DNA of 64,000 bases from Pseudarthrobacter sulfonivorans (GTDB taxonomy: Bacteria > Actinomycetota > Actinomycetes > Actinomycetales > Micrococcaceae): positions 1 through 64,000 of the forward strand of contig NZ_JANFCZ010000007.1 in the NCBI RefSeq assembly GCF_024391045.1, given 5' to 3'. Below the pieces are notes generated by a model that made no database searches, was not told where the DNA came from, and was given only the letters and a program-made list of their open reading frames with translations. Positions 19,443 through 28,535 of the stretch are shown here, one piece after another (position 1 is the stretch's first letter; every line of letters begins with the position of its first letter). Position numbers and translations under genes: made by a program.

Positions 19443-19943
19443 GAAAGCGTGCCTAACAGCCTTCATCGGAATCATGAGTTGAAGCTCTGCTGCCGGCGAT
19501 CGAAAGCAGTCAATGCTGCTTTCGTAGAATGCCCTCGCCTTCTCGTCCCGCGCGTGAATGAGGACAGCTCGCGCGCCAACGGACTCGCTGATAGTAGCCG
19601 CTCTCATCAGGGCATCCTGGAGGAGCCCCAACCCCAGACCCTGCCCTTGGTACCTCTTGTCTACCGCTAACCGAGCAAGAAGAATGCAGGGAATATCAGA
19701 CGGCACTCCCCTCTGTGCAACCTGCACGGGGGCGTCTCCCTTAGCAACTCCCGCAACTGCTATGGAATAGAACCCTACGACATTCTGATCAACGCAAGTC
19801 ACATACGTTATGGCATTGTTGGCACGCAAATTTTCGAAAGCGAAGCGGCGGAACCAATCGTCTAGTTCCGCCGCTCCGGATGAGAAATCGCTACAATCGT
19901 CTTCTTTTTCCAGCTTCCGTGGGTCGCCCGGGCTCCTGCTCAC
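19431..19943 (-). CDS. GNAT acetyltransferase toxin, TacT-like
   Basis: A 170-aa acetyltransferase resembling toxins that acetylate aminoacyl-tRNA and block translation. The N-terminal FSSGAAELDDWF matches the toxin-family F-x-x-G-x-x-x-L-D-x-W block. The acetyl-CoA loop follows the strand ILLARLAVDKRYQGQGLG, and the conserved Tyr is in KARAFYES. Its ATG overlaps the stop of the upstream RHH/DUF1778-type gene by 4 bp, the usual arrangement of antitoxin then toxin. The gene is less GC-rich than its surroundings. A housekeeping acetyltransferase role is less likely given the partner. Confidence 0.85.
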   Translation of the reverse strand: MSRSPGDPRKLEKEDDCSDFSSGAAELDDWFRRFAFENLRANNAITYVTCVDQNVVGFYSIAVAGVAKGDAPVQVAQRGVPSDIPCILLARLAVDKRYQGQGLGLGLLQDALMRAATISESVGARAVLIHARDEKARAFYESSIDCFRSPAAELQLMIPMKAVRHAFLVR

Positions 19944-20221
19944 TTATCAGGCCCCGAAAAAGGACTCGGAAGGCTGGCCAGAACATCCAACTTCTTTGTG
20001 GAAGGCAGAGGCTCGTCGAGTAAGCGGTTGAAGTCCGCCCACTGCGCCTCGTTCAGAATGAACCAGCGCCGATCGGAGAGCACTCGTTCGGCCTCCATGC
20101 TCGCGCTTTCAAGAATGAAGTCCGTCATCGACCGGTCGGTGGCTTCGGCGGCACGTCGAATTAGCTTTTCTTGGCGTTCGGTGGCTCGAACTGCGATACG
20201 TTGATTTTTTTTGGTTTCCAT
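19940..20221 (-). CDS. DUF1778 / TacA-like antitoxin
   Basis: A 93-aa ribbon-helix-helix protein. It starts METKKNQRIAVRATERQEKL, where the RIAVRATERQ strand is the DNA-binding ribbon, followed by the helices IRRAAEATDRSMTDFILESA. The C-terminal tail would wrap and neutralise the toxin. The ATG at 20221 is preferred over an upstream one because GGGAG sits 7 bp before it. A palindrome (20241-20258) directly upstream fits autoregulation by the antitoxin or the complex. Family and gene order make the antitoxin call firm. Confidence 0.87.
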   Translation of the reverse strand: METKKNQRIAVRATERQEKLIRRAAEATDRSMTDFILESASMEAERVLSDRRWFILNEAQWADFNRLLDEPLPSTKKLDVLASLPSPFSGPDK

Positions 20222-20240
20222 GGGTTCGCTCCCTTGATGT

Positions 20241-20258
20241 ATGTACATTGTGCGTACA
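20241..20258. promoter_or_regulatory. Probable toxin-antitoxin operator
   Basis: The perfect 8-bp palindrome ATGTACAT (20241-20248) also forms a longer inverted repeat TGTAC-N7-GTACA (20242-20258). It lies about 20 bp upstream of the antitoxin start on the minus strand, where RHH antitoxins typically bind to repress their own operon. Confidence 0.6.
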
Positions 20259-20511
20259 GGAGGCAATCAAAGTCAACTGAAGATGACGTTTGAGTATGTG
20301 TTCGCTTGGACGGGCGGCTGACCAATTCCGCCGTCCTGACGGCCCTCTTCGATGTCCCTCCCGGGCGGCGCGGAACAAATGTTATTTGCGCCTCCTAGCT
20401 TCCGGACCGGACGTGTGCACCCTGACTGTTATGCCGATGCCGGCGCAGCGCCGTTCCTGTCGCTCCCTGCTGCTACGGTTCGAGCATCATTACTCGACCA
20501 TTGGGGGGATC

Positions 20512-22032
20512 ATGTCAGACGTGTCATCCGGGCCTGCGCCGGAGCCGGAGAAACCAAAGAGGACGCCTGTTCCATTTGCTAAGCACATCGCATGGGCCTG
20601 CGTAGCCCTTCTACTTACCGCATTGCTTGCGACCGCAATCTTTCCGCTGAGTCTTATACCGGCGGGCGGTGTGCTCTGGATCCTGCTAGACGTCCTGAAA
20701 CAGTACAAGAAGGCTTTTGGTGCACCCGCCGAAGGCTTCGGGATCAGTGCTGAGAACACCTACCGGTCCAGCCTCGGCGCTCCGCCACTCCCGGCCGCGG
20801 GGTTGAAGCAGTATGCAGATGAGGTGTACAAGGCGAACGCACATATGCTTGCCGACCTGCAGAGGCTTGGCGCCCTGGACCCCCTGGCCAAGGAACGCCA
20901 CAACGCCGATCTGATGGCCAGCATCGCTTCGGCGCAGCGGGCGTTGGCGGCGATCAACGCCGAACTGGCCACCGTCCGTGGGGAGGTGCTGGACGTCCGG
21001 CAGGTCGCGGATCGCCACAATGTTGGATTCTACGATTACGAGCATCCGGCCGAGACGTCAGTAAAGCTGGCCGATGAACTCGGCGCCGTGCGAGCACGCA
21101 TCAAAGACAAGCTGCGGGAGAAGACTGCCGTGACTACCGTCTCCGGTTTCACCTTCAACGGCTCAACGAAGGAGGGCGCAAAGTTCGTCCGTGACCTCTC
21201 CGCGCTGCTGCTCCGCGCCTACAACGCCGAGGCCGAGAACTGCGTGAAAACGGTGAAAGCCGGAAATCTTCACACCGCGGCCGCCCGACTTGAGAAGGCA
21301 CGAGAGCAGATCGCCAAGCGGGGGACCATGATTGGTCTCCAAATCACCAATGCCTTCCACTCTTTGCGCGAGAAGGAACTCGAACTCGCTGCCCGTCACC
21401 TGGAAGCCGTCGCCATCCAGAAGCAAATGGAAGCGGAAGCCCGAGCCGAAGCCCGCGAAGCGGCCAAAGCGCAGCGCGAGTGGGAAGCGCTGAAGGCCAA
21501 GCAGCAGAAGGAAGTGGACCACTACGCCACTGTGCTCGTCCAACTGCAGGCTGCTGGAGATCTTGAAGGTGTGCAGCGTATCCAGGAGCAACTCGAGGAG
21601 GCAGAAGCGAAGCTCGCCGATGCCGAAGACAACGCGCTGAACATCCGTGCCGGCTACGTGTACGTTATCTCCAACCTCGGCGCATTCGGTGACGGGGTTG
21701 TCAAGATCGGTATGACACGTCGGCTCAACCCGATGGAACGCGTGCGCGAACTAGGCGATGCTTCGGTCCCGTTCCTCTTTGACGTCCACGCGCTGTTCTT
21801 TTCTAAGGATGCCGTTGGAATCGAGACGATGTTGCATCAGCACTTTGCCCTCCAACGCGTGAATCTCGTGAACCTGCGGCGGGAGTACTTCTACGCGTCC
21901 CCTTCGGACGTGAAAGATGCTCTTGTTGAGCATCACGTAGAACTGGTGGAGTACCAGGAGAAGGCACCGGCCGAGGAGTTCGCCGCATCCAAAGACTTGC
22001 GCGAGGCAGCGTTAGTCTCGGCCGCCGTTTAG
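20512..22032 (+). CDS. DUF4041 / GIY-YIG nuclease domain protein
   Basis: A 506-aa protein. Start chosen at the ATG at 20512, with a G-rich ribosome-binding site (GGGGGG) just before it. After a Pro-rich start, two hydrophobic stretches (about residues 20-65) form a membrane anchor. A long middle part with coiled coils (residues 100-400, many Glu/Ala/Lys and Gln) fits DUF4041. The C-terminus is a GIY-YIG/T5orf172-like domain with YVYVIS, VVKIGMTRR and the acidic segment IETMLHQHF. Such DUF4041-GIY-YIG proteins occur in phages and accessory islands, and a nuclease role is inferred. The position beside a toxin-antitoxin pair fits a mobile or defence context. Confidence 0.8.
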   Translation: MSDVSSGPAPEPEKPKRTPVPFAKHIAWACVALLLTALLATAIFPLSLIPAGGVLWILLDVLKQYKKAFGAPAEGFGISAENTYRSSLGAPPLPAAGLKQYADEVYKANAHMLADLQRLGALDPLAKERHNADLMASIASAQRALAAINAELATVRGEVLDVRQVADRHNVGFYDYEHPAETSVKLADELGAVRARIKDKLREKTAVTTVSGFTFNGSTKEGAKFVRDLSALLLRAYNAEAENCVKTVKAGNLHTAAARLEKAREQIAKRGTMIGLQITNAFHSLREKELELAARHLEAVAIQKQMEAEARAEAREAAKAQREWEALKAKQQKEVDHYATVLVQLQAAGDLEGVQRIQEQLEEAEAKLADAEDNALNIRAGYVYVISNLGAFGDGVVKIGMTRRLNPMERVRELGDASVPFLFDVHALFFSKDAVGIETMLHQHFALQRVNLVNLRREYFYASPSDVKDALVEHHVELVEYQEKAPAEEFAASKDLREAALVSAAV

Positions 22033-22061
22033 TCTCGCCTTTGGGTGCTGAACTGGAGTGG

Positions 22062-22086
22062 ACGACGGCGGGAGGTCCGCCGTCGT
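22062..22086 (+). terminator. Hairpin terminator after DUF4041 gene
   Basis: Perfect 10-bp stem ACGACGGCGG - GAGGT - CCGCCGTCGT, 30 bp after the stop codon, without a T-tract. It probably ends the DUF4041 transcript before metH. Confidence 0.6.
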
Positions 22087-22191
22087 ACATTCAGCGGTTA
22101 CGCCTCGACAGCTACCGCAGACGGTCTAGGCGTAGCCACCCACTCTCTCGTAGCACACGGACACACAGCGCAACCTTCCGGCCCCCACACG

Positions 22192-22204
22192 TAACCTGTT
22201 TAGA
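22192..22204 (+). promoter_or_regulatory. Possible -10 box and leaderless start of metH
   Basis: TAACCT at 22192-22197 resembles an actinobacterial -10 box, and its expected transcription start falls at or next to the metH ATG (22204). There is no purine-rich ribosome-binding site before that ATG. Together these suggest a leaderless mRNA. The -35 region is not convincing. Confidence 0.35.
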
Positions 22205-25200
22205 TGCCTCGTTTTGCGCTTGATATTGAGTCCGTGCCCCGTCCCGTCCGCGCCCAGGAACTCCTGGATGCAGTGAACCACCGGGTCGTCATTGCCGACG
22301 GGGCGATGGGCACCATGCTGCAGGGGAAGGACCTGTCGCTTGAGGACGACTTCCTGGGGCTCGAAGGCTGCAACGAGATCCTCAACGACACCCGGCCGGA
22401 TGTTCTCGCGGACATCCATGACGCGTACTTCGCCACCGGCATCGACGCCGTGGAGACCAACACCTTCGGCGCCAACTGGTCCAACCTCTCCGACTACGGC
22501 ATTGATGACCGCATCGAAGAACTCGCCCGCAAGGGCGCAGCGATCGCCCGCGAACGCGCCGAAGCAGCAGAGGAAACCGACGGACGCATGCGCTGGGTCC
22601 TGGGCTCCATGGGCCCGGGCACCAAGCTCCCCAGCCTCGGCCACACCACCTACGACTACCTCAAGCAGACCTTCGCCCTGCAGGCCGAGGGTCTCATCGA
22701 CGGCGGCGCGGACGCGTTCCTCATAGAAACCAGCCAGGACCTCCTGCAGACCAAAGCCGCAGTCAACGGCTGCAAGCAGGCCATCGTCACCCGCGGCATC
22801 CGGCTCCCCATTTTCGTCGAGGTGACCGTCGAGACTACCGGAACCATGCTGATGGGCTCCGAAATTGGCGCCGCGCTCACCGCGCTCGAGCCGCTCGGCG
22901 TCGACGCCATCGGCCTGAACTGCGCCACCGGGCCGGACGAGATGAGCGAGCACCTCCGCCACCTCTCCAAGCAGTCCTCCGTCGCCATCGCCTGCATGCC
23001 CAACGCCGGCCTGCCCGTCCTAGGCCCCAACGGCGCGCACTATCCGCTCTCGCCCACGGAACTCGCCACCGCGCACGAGCAGTTCGTGCGCGAATTCGGC
23101 CTCGGCCTGGTGGGCGGCTGCTGCGGTACGACGCCGGAGCACATGGCCGCCGTCGTCGAACGTCTTGCGCCCTTCCGCGCCGCAGCCGCGCCCGCCAGCG
23201 CGGACGGCAAGACAGCGCCCGCCCGCACCCCCACCGAGCGCGAAGCCGGCGTCGCCTCCCTCTACCACCACGTGAATTTCGACCAGGAGTCCGCGTACCT
23301 CGCCATCGGTGAGCGCACCAACGCGAACGGTTCGAAGGCGTTCCGCCAGGCGATGCTCGAAGAGCGCTGGGACGACTGCGTGGACATCGCCCGCGAGCAG
23401 GTCCGCGTCGGCGCGCACCTGCTGGACGTCTGCATCGACTATGTGGGGCGCGACGGCGTCGCGGACATCAAGGAGATCGTCTCGCGTTTCGCGTCGGCCT
23501 CCACCCTCCCGCTCGTCATCGACTCCACCGAACCGCCGGTACTGCAGGCCGGGCTCGAACTCATCGGCGGCCGCCCGGTGGTCAACTCCGTCAACTACGA
23601 GGACGGCGATGGCCCCACCAGCCGTTTCGCGCGGATCATGCCGCTCGTGAAGGAACACGGCACCGCCGTCATCGCCCTGACCATCGACGAACAGGGCCAG
23701 GCACGCACCACCGAGGGCAAGGTGGCCATCGCCTCGCGCCTTGTCGACGCACTGGTGGGCGAATGGGGGATGCGCGTCGAGGACATCATCGTGGACGCCC
23801 TGACCTTCCCCATCGCCACCGGCCAGGAAGAAACCCGCCGGGACGGCATCGAGACCATCGAGGCCATCCGCCAGATCACCACCAAGTACCCCGGCATCCA
23901 GACCACCCTCGGCGTCTCCAACGTGTCCTTCGGCCTCAACCCGGCAGCACGCATGGCCCTGAACTCGGTGTTCCTGCACGAGGCCGTGCAGGCCGGTCTG
24001 ACCAGCGGCATCATCGACGCGGCGAAGATCGTGCCGCTCGCCTCCCTGCCGGAGGAACAGCGCAAGGTGGCCCTGGACCTCGTCTGGGACCGCCGCGAAT
24101 ACGACGCCGAAGGCAACACTACCTACGATCCGCTGAACATCATGCTGGACATGTTCGCCGGCGTCGACACCGCTGCGCTCAAGGACCAGCGCGCCGCGGA
24201 ACTCGCCGCCCTGCCCACCGGCAAGCGCCTGGAGCGCCGCATCATCGACGGCGAAGGCAAGGGCCTCGAAGAGGACCTGGACCTCGCACGCAGCGAAGGC
24301 ATGACCCCGCTCGGCATCATCAATGACCACCTCCTGGACGGCATGAAGGTGGTGGGCGAACGCTTCGGCGCCGGCGAAATGCAGCTGCCGTTCGTGCTGC
24401 AGTCCGCCGAGGTTATGAAGAACGCCGTCGCCCTGCTCGAGCCGCACATGGAGAAGGCGGATTCCTCGGGCAAGGGCACCATGGTGATCGCCACCGTCCG
24501 CGGCGACGTGCACGACATCGGCAAGAACCTGGTGGACATCATCCTCACCAACAACGGCTACAAAGTGGTCAACATCGGCATCAAGCAGGGCATCGCCGAG
24601 ATCATGGCCGCCGCCGAGGAACACAACGCGGACGTGATCGGCATGTCCGGGCTGCTGGTGAAGTCCACCGTGGTGATGAAGGAAAACCTCGCCGAACTCC
24701 AGTCCCGCGGCTTGGCCAAGAAATGGCCCATCATCCTCGGCGGCGCAGCCCTGACCCGTGCCTACGTGGAACAGGACCTGGCGGAACAGTTCGAGGGAAC
24801 CGTCCGGTACGCCAAGGACGCCTTCGAGGGCCTGGCCCTGATGGAGCCGCTGGTGCGCGTTGCCCGCGGCGAGTCCCCTGACGCCGTCGGCCTTCCGCCG
24901 CTGAAGAAGCGCATCCACAAGGGCGGCGCGAAGTTCACGGTGACCGAGCCGGAGGCGATGCCCGGACGCTCCGACGTCGCCGCCGACAACCTGGTGCCGT
25001 CGCCCCCGTTCTGGGGCACGCGCATTGTGCGCGGCGTGGCGCTGGCCGACTACGCGGCCATGCTCGACGAGCGCGCCACCTTCATGGGGCAGTGGGGGCT
25101 CAAGCCCGGCCGCGGCGAGGACGGCGCCTCCTACGAGGAACTGGTGGAACGCGAGGGCCGGCCGCGCCTGCGGTACTGGCTGGACCGCATCCTCGCCGAA

Positions 25201-25854
25201 GGCATGCTCGACGCGTCCGTCGCCTACGGCTACTTCCCGGTGGTGGCCGAGGGGGAGGACGTGGTGGTGCTGCACCACGGTGAAGATCACGACGGCGTCC
25301 TGGGCACCCCCGGTCTCCTCGCCCCCGACGGTGGTTCCGGCGGTCCGATCGGCACCGAGCGGCTGCGGTTCCAATTCCCGCGCCAGCGCCGCGACCGGCA
25401 CCTATGCCTCGCCGACTTCGTGCGCTCGCGCGAGTCCAGGCAGGTGGATGTGCTGCCGGTGCAGCTGGTTACCGCCGGCTCGAAGATCGATGAGTTCACC
25501 TCGAAGCTGTTCGCCGGCAACCACTACCGCGACTACTACGAGCTCAACGGCCTGGTCATGCAGCTCACCGAGTCGCTCGCGGAGTTCTGGCACTCGCGGA
25601 TCCGCACGGAGCTGGGGTTCGCCGCCGAGGAGCCCAAGGACAAGGCCGGCCTGTTCAAGCTCGACTACCGCGGCGCACGGTTCTCGCTCGGCTACCCTGC
25701 GTGCCCGGACATGGAGGACCGCCGCAAGGTGGTGGAGCTGCTCAAGCCCGAGCGGATGGGCGTGGTCCTCAGCGACGAGCTGATGCTGCACCCGGAACAG
25801 TCCACCGACGCGTTTGTGTTCCACCACCCGGAGGCGAAGTACTTCAAAGTGTGA
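22204..25854 (+). CDS. metH: Cobalamin-dependent methionine synthase (MetH)
   Basis: A 1216-aa enzyme that transfers the methyl group of 5-methyltetrahydrofolate to homocysteine through cobalamin. Domain order: homocysteine-binding barrel with zinc Cys residues in LNCATGP and GGCCGTTP (residues 1-320), pterin-binding domain (about 355-620), cobalamin cap and binding domain with the base-off His in GDVHDIG (about 770), and the C-terminal SAM-binding activation domain ending with GYPACPD and the VVLSDELMLHPE segment. It is full length for the family. It stands alone, between a hairpin upstream and a strong terminator downstream. It needs cobalamin; the ECF-type importer at 52502 may supply it, but this link is only suggested. 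Confidence 0.97.
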   Translation: MPRFALDIESVPRPVRAQELLDAVNHRVVIADGAMGTMLQGKDLSLEDDFLGLEGCNEILNDTRPDVLADIHDAYFATGIDAVETNTFGANWSNLSDYGIDDRIEELARKGAAIARERAEAAEETDGRMRWVLGSMGPGTKLPSLGHTTYDYLKQTFALQAEGLIDGGADAFLIETSQDLLQTKAAVNGCKQAIVTRGIRLPIFVEVTVETTGTMLMGSEIGAALTALEPLGVDAIGLNCATGPDEMSEHLRHLSKQSSVAIACMPNAGLPVLGPNGAHYPLSPTELATAHEQFVREFGLGLVGGCCGTTPEHMAAVVERLAPFRAAAAPASADGKTAPARTPTEREAGVASLYHHVNFDQESAYLAIGERTNANGSKAFRQAMLEERWDDCVDIAREQVRVGAHLLDVCIDYVGRDGVADIKEIVSRFASASTLPLVIDSTEPPVLQAGLELIGGRPVVNSVNYEDGDGPTSRFARIMPLVKEHGTAVIALTIDEQGQARTTEGKVAIASRLVDALVGEWGMRVEDIIVDALTFPIATGQEETRRDGIETIEAIRQITTKYPGIQTTLGVSNVSFGLNPAARMALNSVFLHEAVQAGLTSGIIDAAKIVPLASLPEEQRKVALDLVWDRREYDAEGNTTYDPLNIMLDMFAGVDTAALKDQRAAELAALPTGKRLERRIIDGEGKGLEEDLDLARSEGMTPLGIINDHLLDGMKVVGERFGAGEMQLPFVLQSAEVMKNAVALLEPHMEKADSSGKGTMVIATVRGDVHDIGKNLVDIILTNNGYKVVNIGIKQGIAEIMAAAEEHNADVIGMSGLLVKSTVVMKENLAELQSRGLAKKWPIILGGAALTRAYVEQDLAEQFEGTVRYAKDAFEGLALMEPLVRVARGESPDAVGLPPLKKRIHKGGAKFTVTEPEAMPGRSDVAADNLVPSPPFWGTRIVRGVALADYAAMLDERATFMGQWGLKPGRGEDGASYEELVEREGRPRLRYWLDRILAEGMLDASVAYGYFPVVAEGEDVVVLHHGEDHDGVLGTPGLLAPDGGSGGPIGTERLRFQFPRQRRDRHLCLADFVRSRESRQVDVLPVQLVTAGSKIDEFTSKLFAGNHYRDYYELNGLVMQLTESLAEFWHSRIRTELGFAAEEPKDKAGLFKLDYRGARFSLGYPACPDMEDRRKVVELLKPERMGVVLSDELMLHPEQSTDAFVFHHPEAKYFKV

Positions 25855-25931
25855 TTGCTCTGGCTGGGGCCGGCTAAGCCCTGGGTAAGGTGCCACGCAG
25901 GGGAAGGAACGCCGATACAAACGACGAAAGG

Positions 25932-25965
25932 AGGGCCGGATCCGCCAACGTGGATCCGGCCCTTT
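25932..25965. terminator. Terminator of metH, shared with convergent ThDP operon
   Basis: Stem AGGGCCGGATCC - GCCAACGT - GGATCCGGCCCT, 12 bp perfect, followed by TTTC on the plus strand and preceded by GAAAGG (so CTTTC on the other strand). It lies between the convergent metH and ThDP-enzyme genes and can serve both. Confidence 0.75.
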
Positions 25966-25991
25966 CAGTTGGATAGCTCAGGCCGCGCCCG

Positions 25992-27668
25992 TCAGTGGCC
26001 TTGAAAAGCCTCAGCAAGCCACCACGAGCCCCCGTCCGAGGCGATTTTGGCATCGATCACGAGAGGGCGGGTTTGGGTTCCTGCCTGAAAGTCCGCTACC
26101 CAGTCTCTTACCGGTTCGAGATCCGCTAATGTGCGGACCGTCACGCCTTCGGCGCCGAACCCGCGGGCAATGGCGGCAATGTCAGTCTCGGGGAACGTGA
26201 CGCTGCCCAGGTCAGGGGAGTTATCCATCTCGGCGAAATGGTGGACTTCCGCCCCATAGGCGTTGTCATTGTAAATAATGCACACCAAGAGCAGCCTGAG
26301 GCGGACGGCCGTTTCCAGTTCGCTGATTCCCATGAGAAACCCGCCGTCGCCGGCGCCGAGGACCGGTAGCCGGGTGGGCTGGGCAATCGCTGCTCCGATG
26401 GCAGTGTAGAGGCCGAGACCGACGGCCTGGAATGCCTGGGTAAAGCAGAAGCCAAACTCGTCGGGAACCGACAGGTACTGGCTCGGATATCCCATGAAGT
26501 TTCCGGAATCTACGGAAACGATCCTTTCGGCAGGAAGGATGGAATCCAGTTCACGGCTGAGCACACGAGGATCAATCGAGCTGGTCGTGGAAAGATCCGG
26601 TGTCTCCACATCGCGCCAGCGGGATGCCTGTTTGATGGCAAGGGCATTGTCTTCGGTGCGGAACTTCTCCTCAGGAACCGGTTGGACAGATATGAGCTCG
26701 GAGAGAACATCGTCGGCAGTCAAAGCCGAATCTCCCAAGATTCCCAGCGAAATCTTCCGGTTGGCGCCCAAGGACGCATCCTCAACATCGACCTGCACAA
26801 CATTGGCGTCCGGAGAGATCAGGCGCCCGTGCCGCATGGTCCACATGTTCAACGTGCAGCCCCATCCGACGATGAGGTCCGCCCGGCTGATCAGTTCGGC
26901 AGTGAGTGGTGAAGAGAAGCCACCCGAGATGCCGAGGTTGAAAGCGGCTCCATTAAACAGTCCGTTGGCGACGGCCGAAGTGGCTACCAATGCCCCGGCA
27001 TGCTCAGCCAACTCGAGTATGGCGTCCCTGGCACCGCGGCCGCCGCGACCGGCCACAAAGACAGGACGCTCGGCCTTCTTAATGAGCTGAACCAGTTGCT
27101 TGACCATTGCTGGATCGGGACGGAGCCGTGCGGGTTCCTGAAGTTCCGCGGCGCCCACATTGTCTGGAGCAGACGCTGACTGCACGTCCAAAGGCAGACT
27201 CAGCACCACTGTCCTGCGCTCATTTACCGCTGTGCGGTACGCACGGACCGTATCGGCCACCGCAGATTCGGGAGAATGGATTCGTTCGGCCACCGCGCCG
27301 ACACTGCGGGCGAGCCCGTCCTGATCGATCTTGAAGTTGGACCGGACCGCAGCGCCCTGTGTATCGGCCGTTAGTACGATCATCGGAGTCCGGCTCTTCG
27401 CGGCTTCACCGACGCCGGTAATAGCGTTGGTCAGGCCGCAGCCCTGATGCGTAGTGACCACGCCTACCTTGCCCGACATCCGCCCGTAGGCGTCCGCCAT
27501 CGTGGCCGCACCGCCCTCGTGCCTTGCTGCTGTGTACGGAACACCTTCTTGAACCAGCGTGTTCGTGACATCGAAGTTGCCGCTACCCACCACGCCAAAG
27601 ACATGGCCCACGCCAAGTTTGGCCAGTGTCTGGCCGACGAGGGTCGAAACACGCACGTCCCCGCTCAT
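25992..27668 (-). CDS. ThDP-dependent decarboxylase-like enzyme (acetolactate synthase/benzoylformate decarboxylase superfamily)
   Basis: A 558-aa ThDP enzyme. The N-terminal domain has GVVGSGNFDVTN and the ThDP-activating Glu in RHEGGAA. The C-terminal domain has GDGGFLMGISELET with the metal-binding Asp and, about 30 residues on, NDNAYG. It lacks the small-subunit partner expected for an anabolic acetolactate synthase. The gene is translationally coupled (ATGA overlap) to the isatin-hydrolase-like cyclase, inside an anthranilate-degradation island. Isatinate is 2-aminobenzoylformate, and benzoylformate decarboxylases belong to this superfamily. A role as isatinate decarboxylase feeding anthranilate formation is therefore a reasonable inference, not a demonstrated one. 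General 2-keto-acid decarboxylase or oxalyl-CoA-like roles are alternatives. Confidence 0.82.
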   Translation of the reverse strand: MSGDVRVSTLVGQTLAKLGVGHVFGVVGSGNFDVTNTLVQEGVPYTAARHEGGAATMADAYGRMSGKVGVVTTHQGCGLTNAITGVGEAAKSRTPMIVLTADTQGAAVRSNFKIDQDGLARSVGAVAERIHSPESAVADTVRAYRTAVNERRTVVLSLPLDVQSASAPDNVGAAELQEPARLRPDPAMVKQLVQLIKKAERPVFVAGRGGRGARDAILELAEHAGALVATSAVANGLFNGAAFNLGISGGFSSPLTAELISRADLIVGWGCTLNMWTMRHGRLISPDANVVQVDVEDASLGANRKISLGILGDSALTADDVLSELISVQPVPEEKFRTEDNALAIKQASRWRDVETPDLSTTSSIDPRVLSRELDSILPAERIVSVDSGNFMGYPSQYLSVPDEFGFCFTQAFQAVGLGLYTAIGAAIAQPTRLPVLGAGDGGFLMGISELETAVRLRLLLVCIIYNDNAYGAEVHHFAEMDNSPDLGSVTFPETDIAAIARGFGAEGVTVRTLADLEPVRDWVADFQAGTQTRPLVIDAKIASDGGSWWLAEAFQGH

Positions 27669-28441
27669 GACCGTTCCACCAAGGCGTACACACGTGCCGG
27701 GCTCCCGGTTCCACCGACAATGGGAAGCGGCGCGACTGTGATCATGGCTCCGACAACGGGGAGCTTTTCCACGTTCCGCAGAGACGTTAGCCCGTATTTA
27801 TCGGCCCCCAAGAGGTATTCATGAGCCGGGAACACTGGGTCAAAAGTGCCTGCCTGTCCAGCATCAATTCCAACGGTTTCGACGCCAAATCCGCTGATAC
27901 TGTCGTGCTCTGCGAGCCATTTAGCTCCACGCGCGGACACGCCCGGGGTGTGGGGTCCGGCTCCATCAGCGTTGATGAAGTCAGCGGTGCTGCCGCCGCG
28001 GCAGGACCACCCTGTCCTGTAGATTACCCAGCAGTTCGCCGGAAACGCACCGTGTTCGCGTTCCCATGCCTCTAAATCCTCAGGCTCAAGCAGAAAATCA
28101 GGGTTCTGCTCCGCTTCCGTGGTCTTGTCAATGACGACCAGCGGACCGACAAGGCGTGAAGGTTCTATCTCATCTACTGATTTGCCGTCTTTTCCGGAGA
28201 TCCAATGCACGGGGGCGTCCAAATGAGTGCCCGCGTGTTCACCCACTGAGACGTCGTTCCACGCCCACGCGGGGCCCACCTGATCGTAATGGCTCACGGG
28301 CGAGAGGCTGAGCCCGACTGTGTTGGCAAACGGATCGGGAAGGCTCAGAACCGGTGTCTCGCTGGATAACGGCGTGGTCAGGTCAACGAGTTGTATCGAA
28401 CCGTCGGCGAGAGCTCCCGCGAGCCCTGATAGTACAGACAT
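27665..28441 (-). CDS. Cyclase-family metal hydrolase, isatin hydrolase-like
   Basis: A 258-aa protein of the cyclase/kynurenine-formamidase family, whose Mn/Zn site lies in the H-x-G-T-H-x-D-x-x-x-H motif, seen here as HAGTHLDAPVHW (about residue 73). Start at the ATG at 28441, with AAGGAGA 7 bp upstream. Blocks such as DAGQAGTFDPVFPAH and GTGSPARVYALV recall bacterial isatin hydrolase, which opens isatin to isatinate, more than KynB. This comparison is from memory of the family. It is followed directly by the ThDP enzyme and preceded by a Rid-family gene. N-formylkynurenine or another cyclic amide are possible alternative substrates. Confidence 0.82.
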   Translation of the reverse strand: MSVLSGLAGALADGSIQLVDLTTPLSSETPVLSLPDPFANTVGLSLSPVSHYDQVGPAWAWNDVSVGEHAGTHLDAPVHWISGKDGKSVDEIEPSRLVGPLVVIDKTTEAEQNPDFLLEPEDLEAWEREHGAFPANCWVIYRTGWSCRGGSTADFINADGAGPHTPGVSARGAKWLAEHDSISGFGVETVGIDAGQAGTFDPVFPAHEYLLGADKYGLTSLRNVEKLPVVGAMITVAPLPIVGGTGSPARVYALVERS

Positions 28442-28535
28442 ATATTTTCTCCTTATTACCGCGGGCCGCGGATGATTGATGCCCTGTTCCTGAAGCATGC
28501 CATCAGGCTGTCACCTCACGGCCCGTGTTCAGGTA

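Noticed and set aside
22033..22203. A cobalamin riboswitch before metH
   Set aside because: The 171-bp spacer has a terminator hairpin, but I could not find a B12-box or the expected long leader; the metH mRNA may be leaderless.
23020..25401. A 793-codon open frame antisense to metH
   Set aside because: Same reason: a mirror of metH codon bias, with a His/Val/Gly-rich product of no known family.
25992..27668. Calling the ThDP enzyme an anabolic acetolactate synthase (ilvB)
   Set aside because: No small subunit gene nearby and the context is aromatic catabolism; the superfamily match alone does not justify it.
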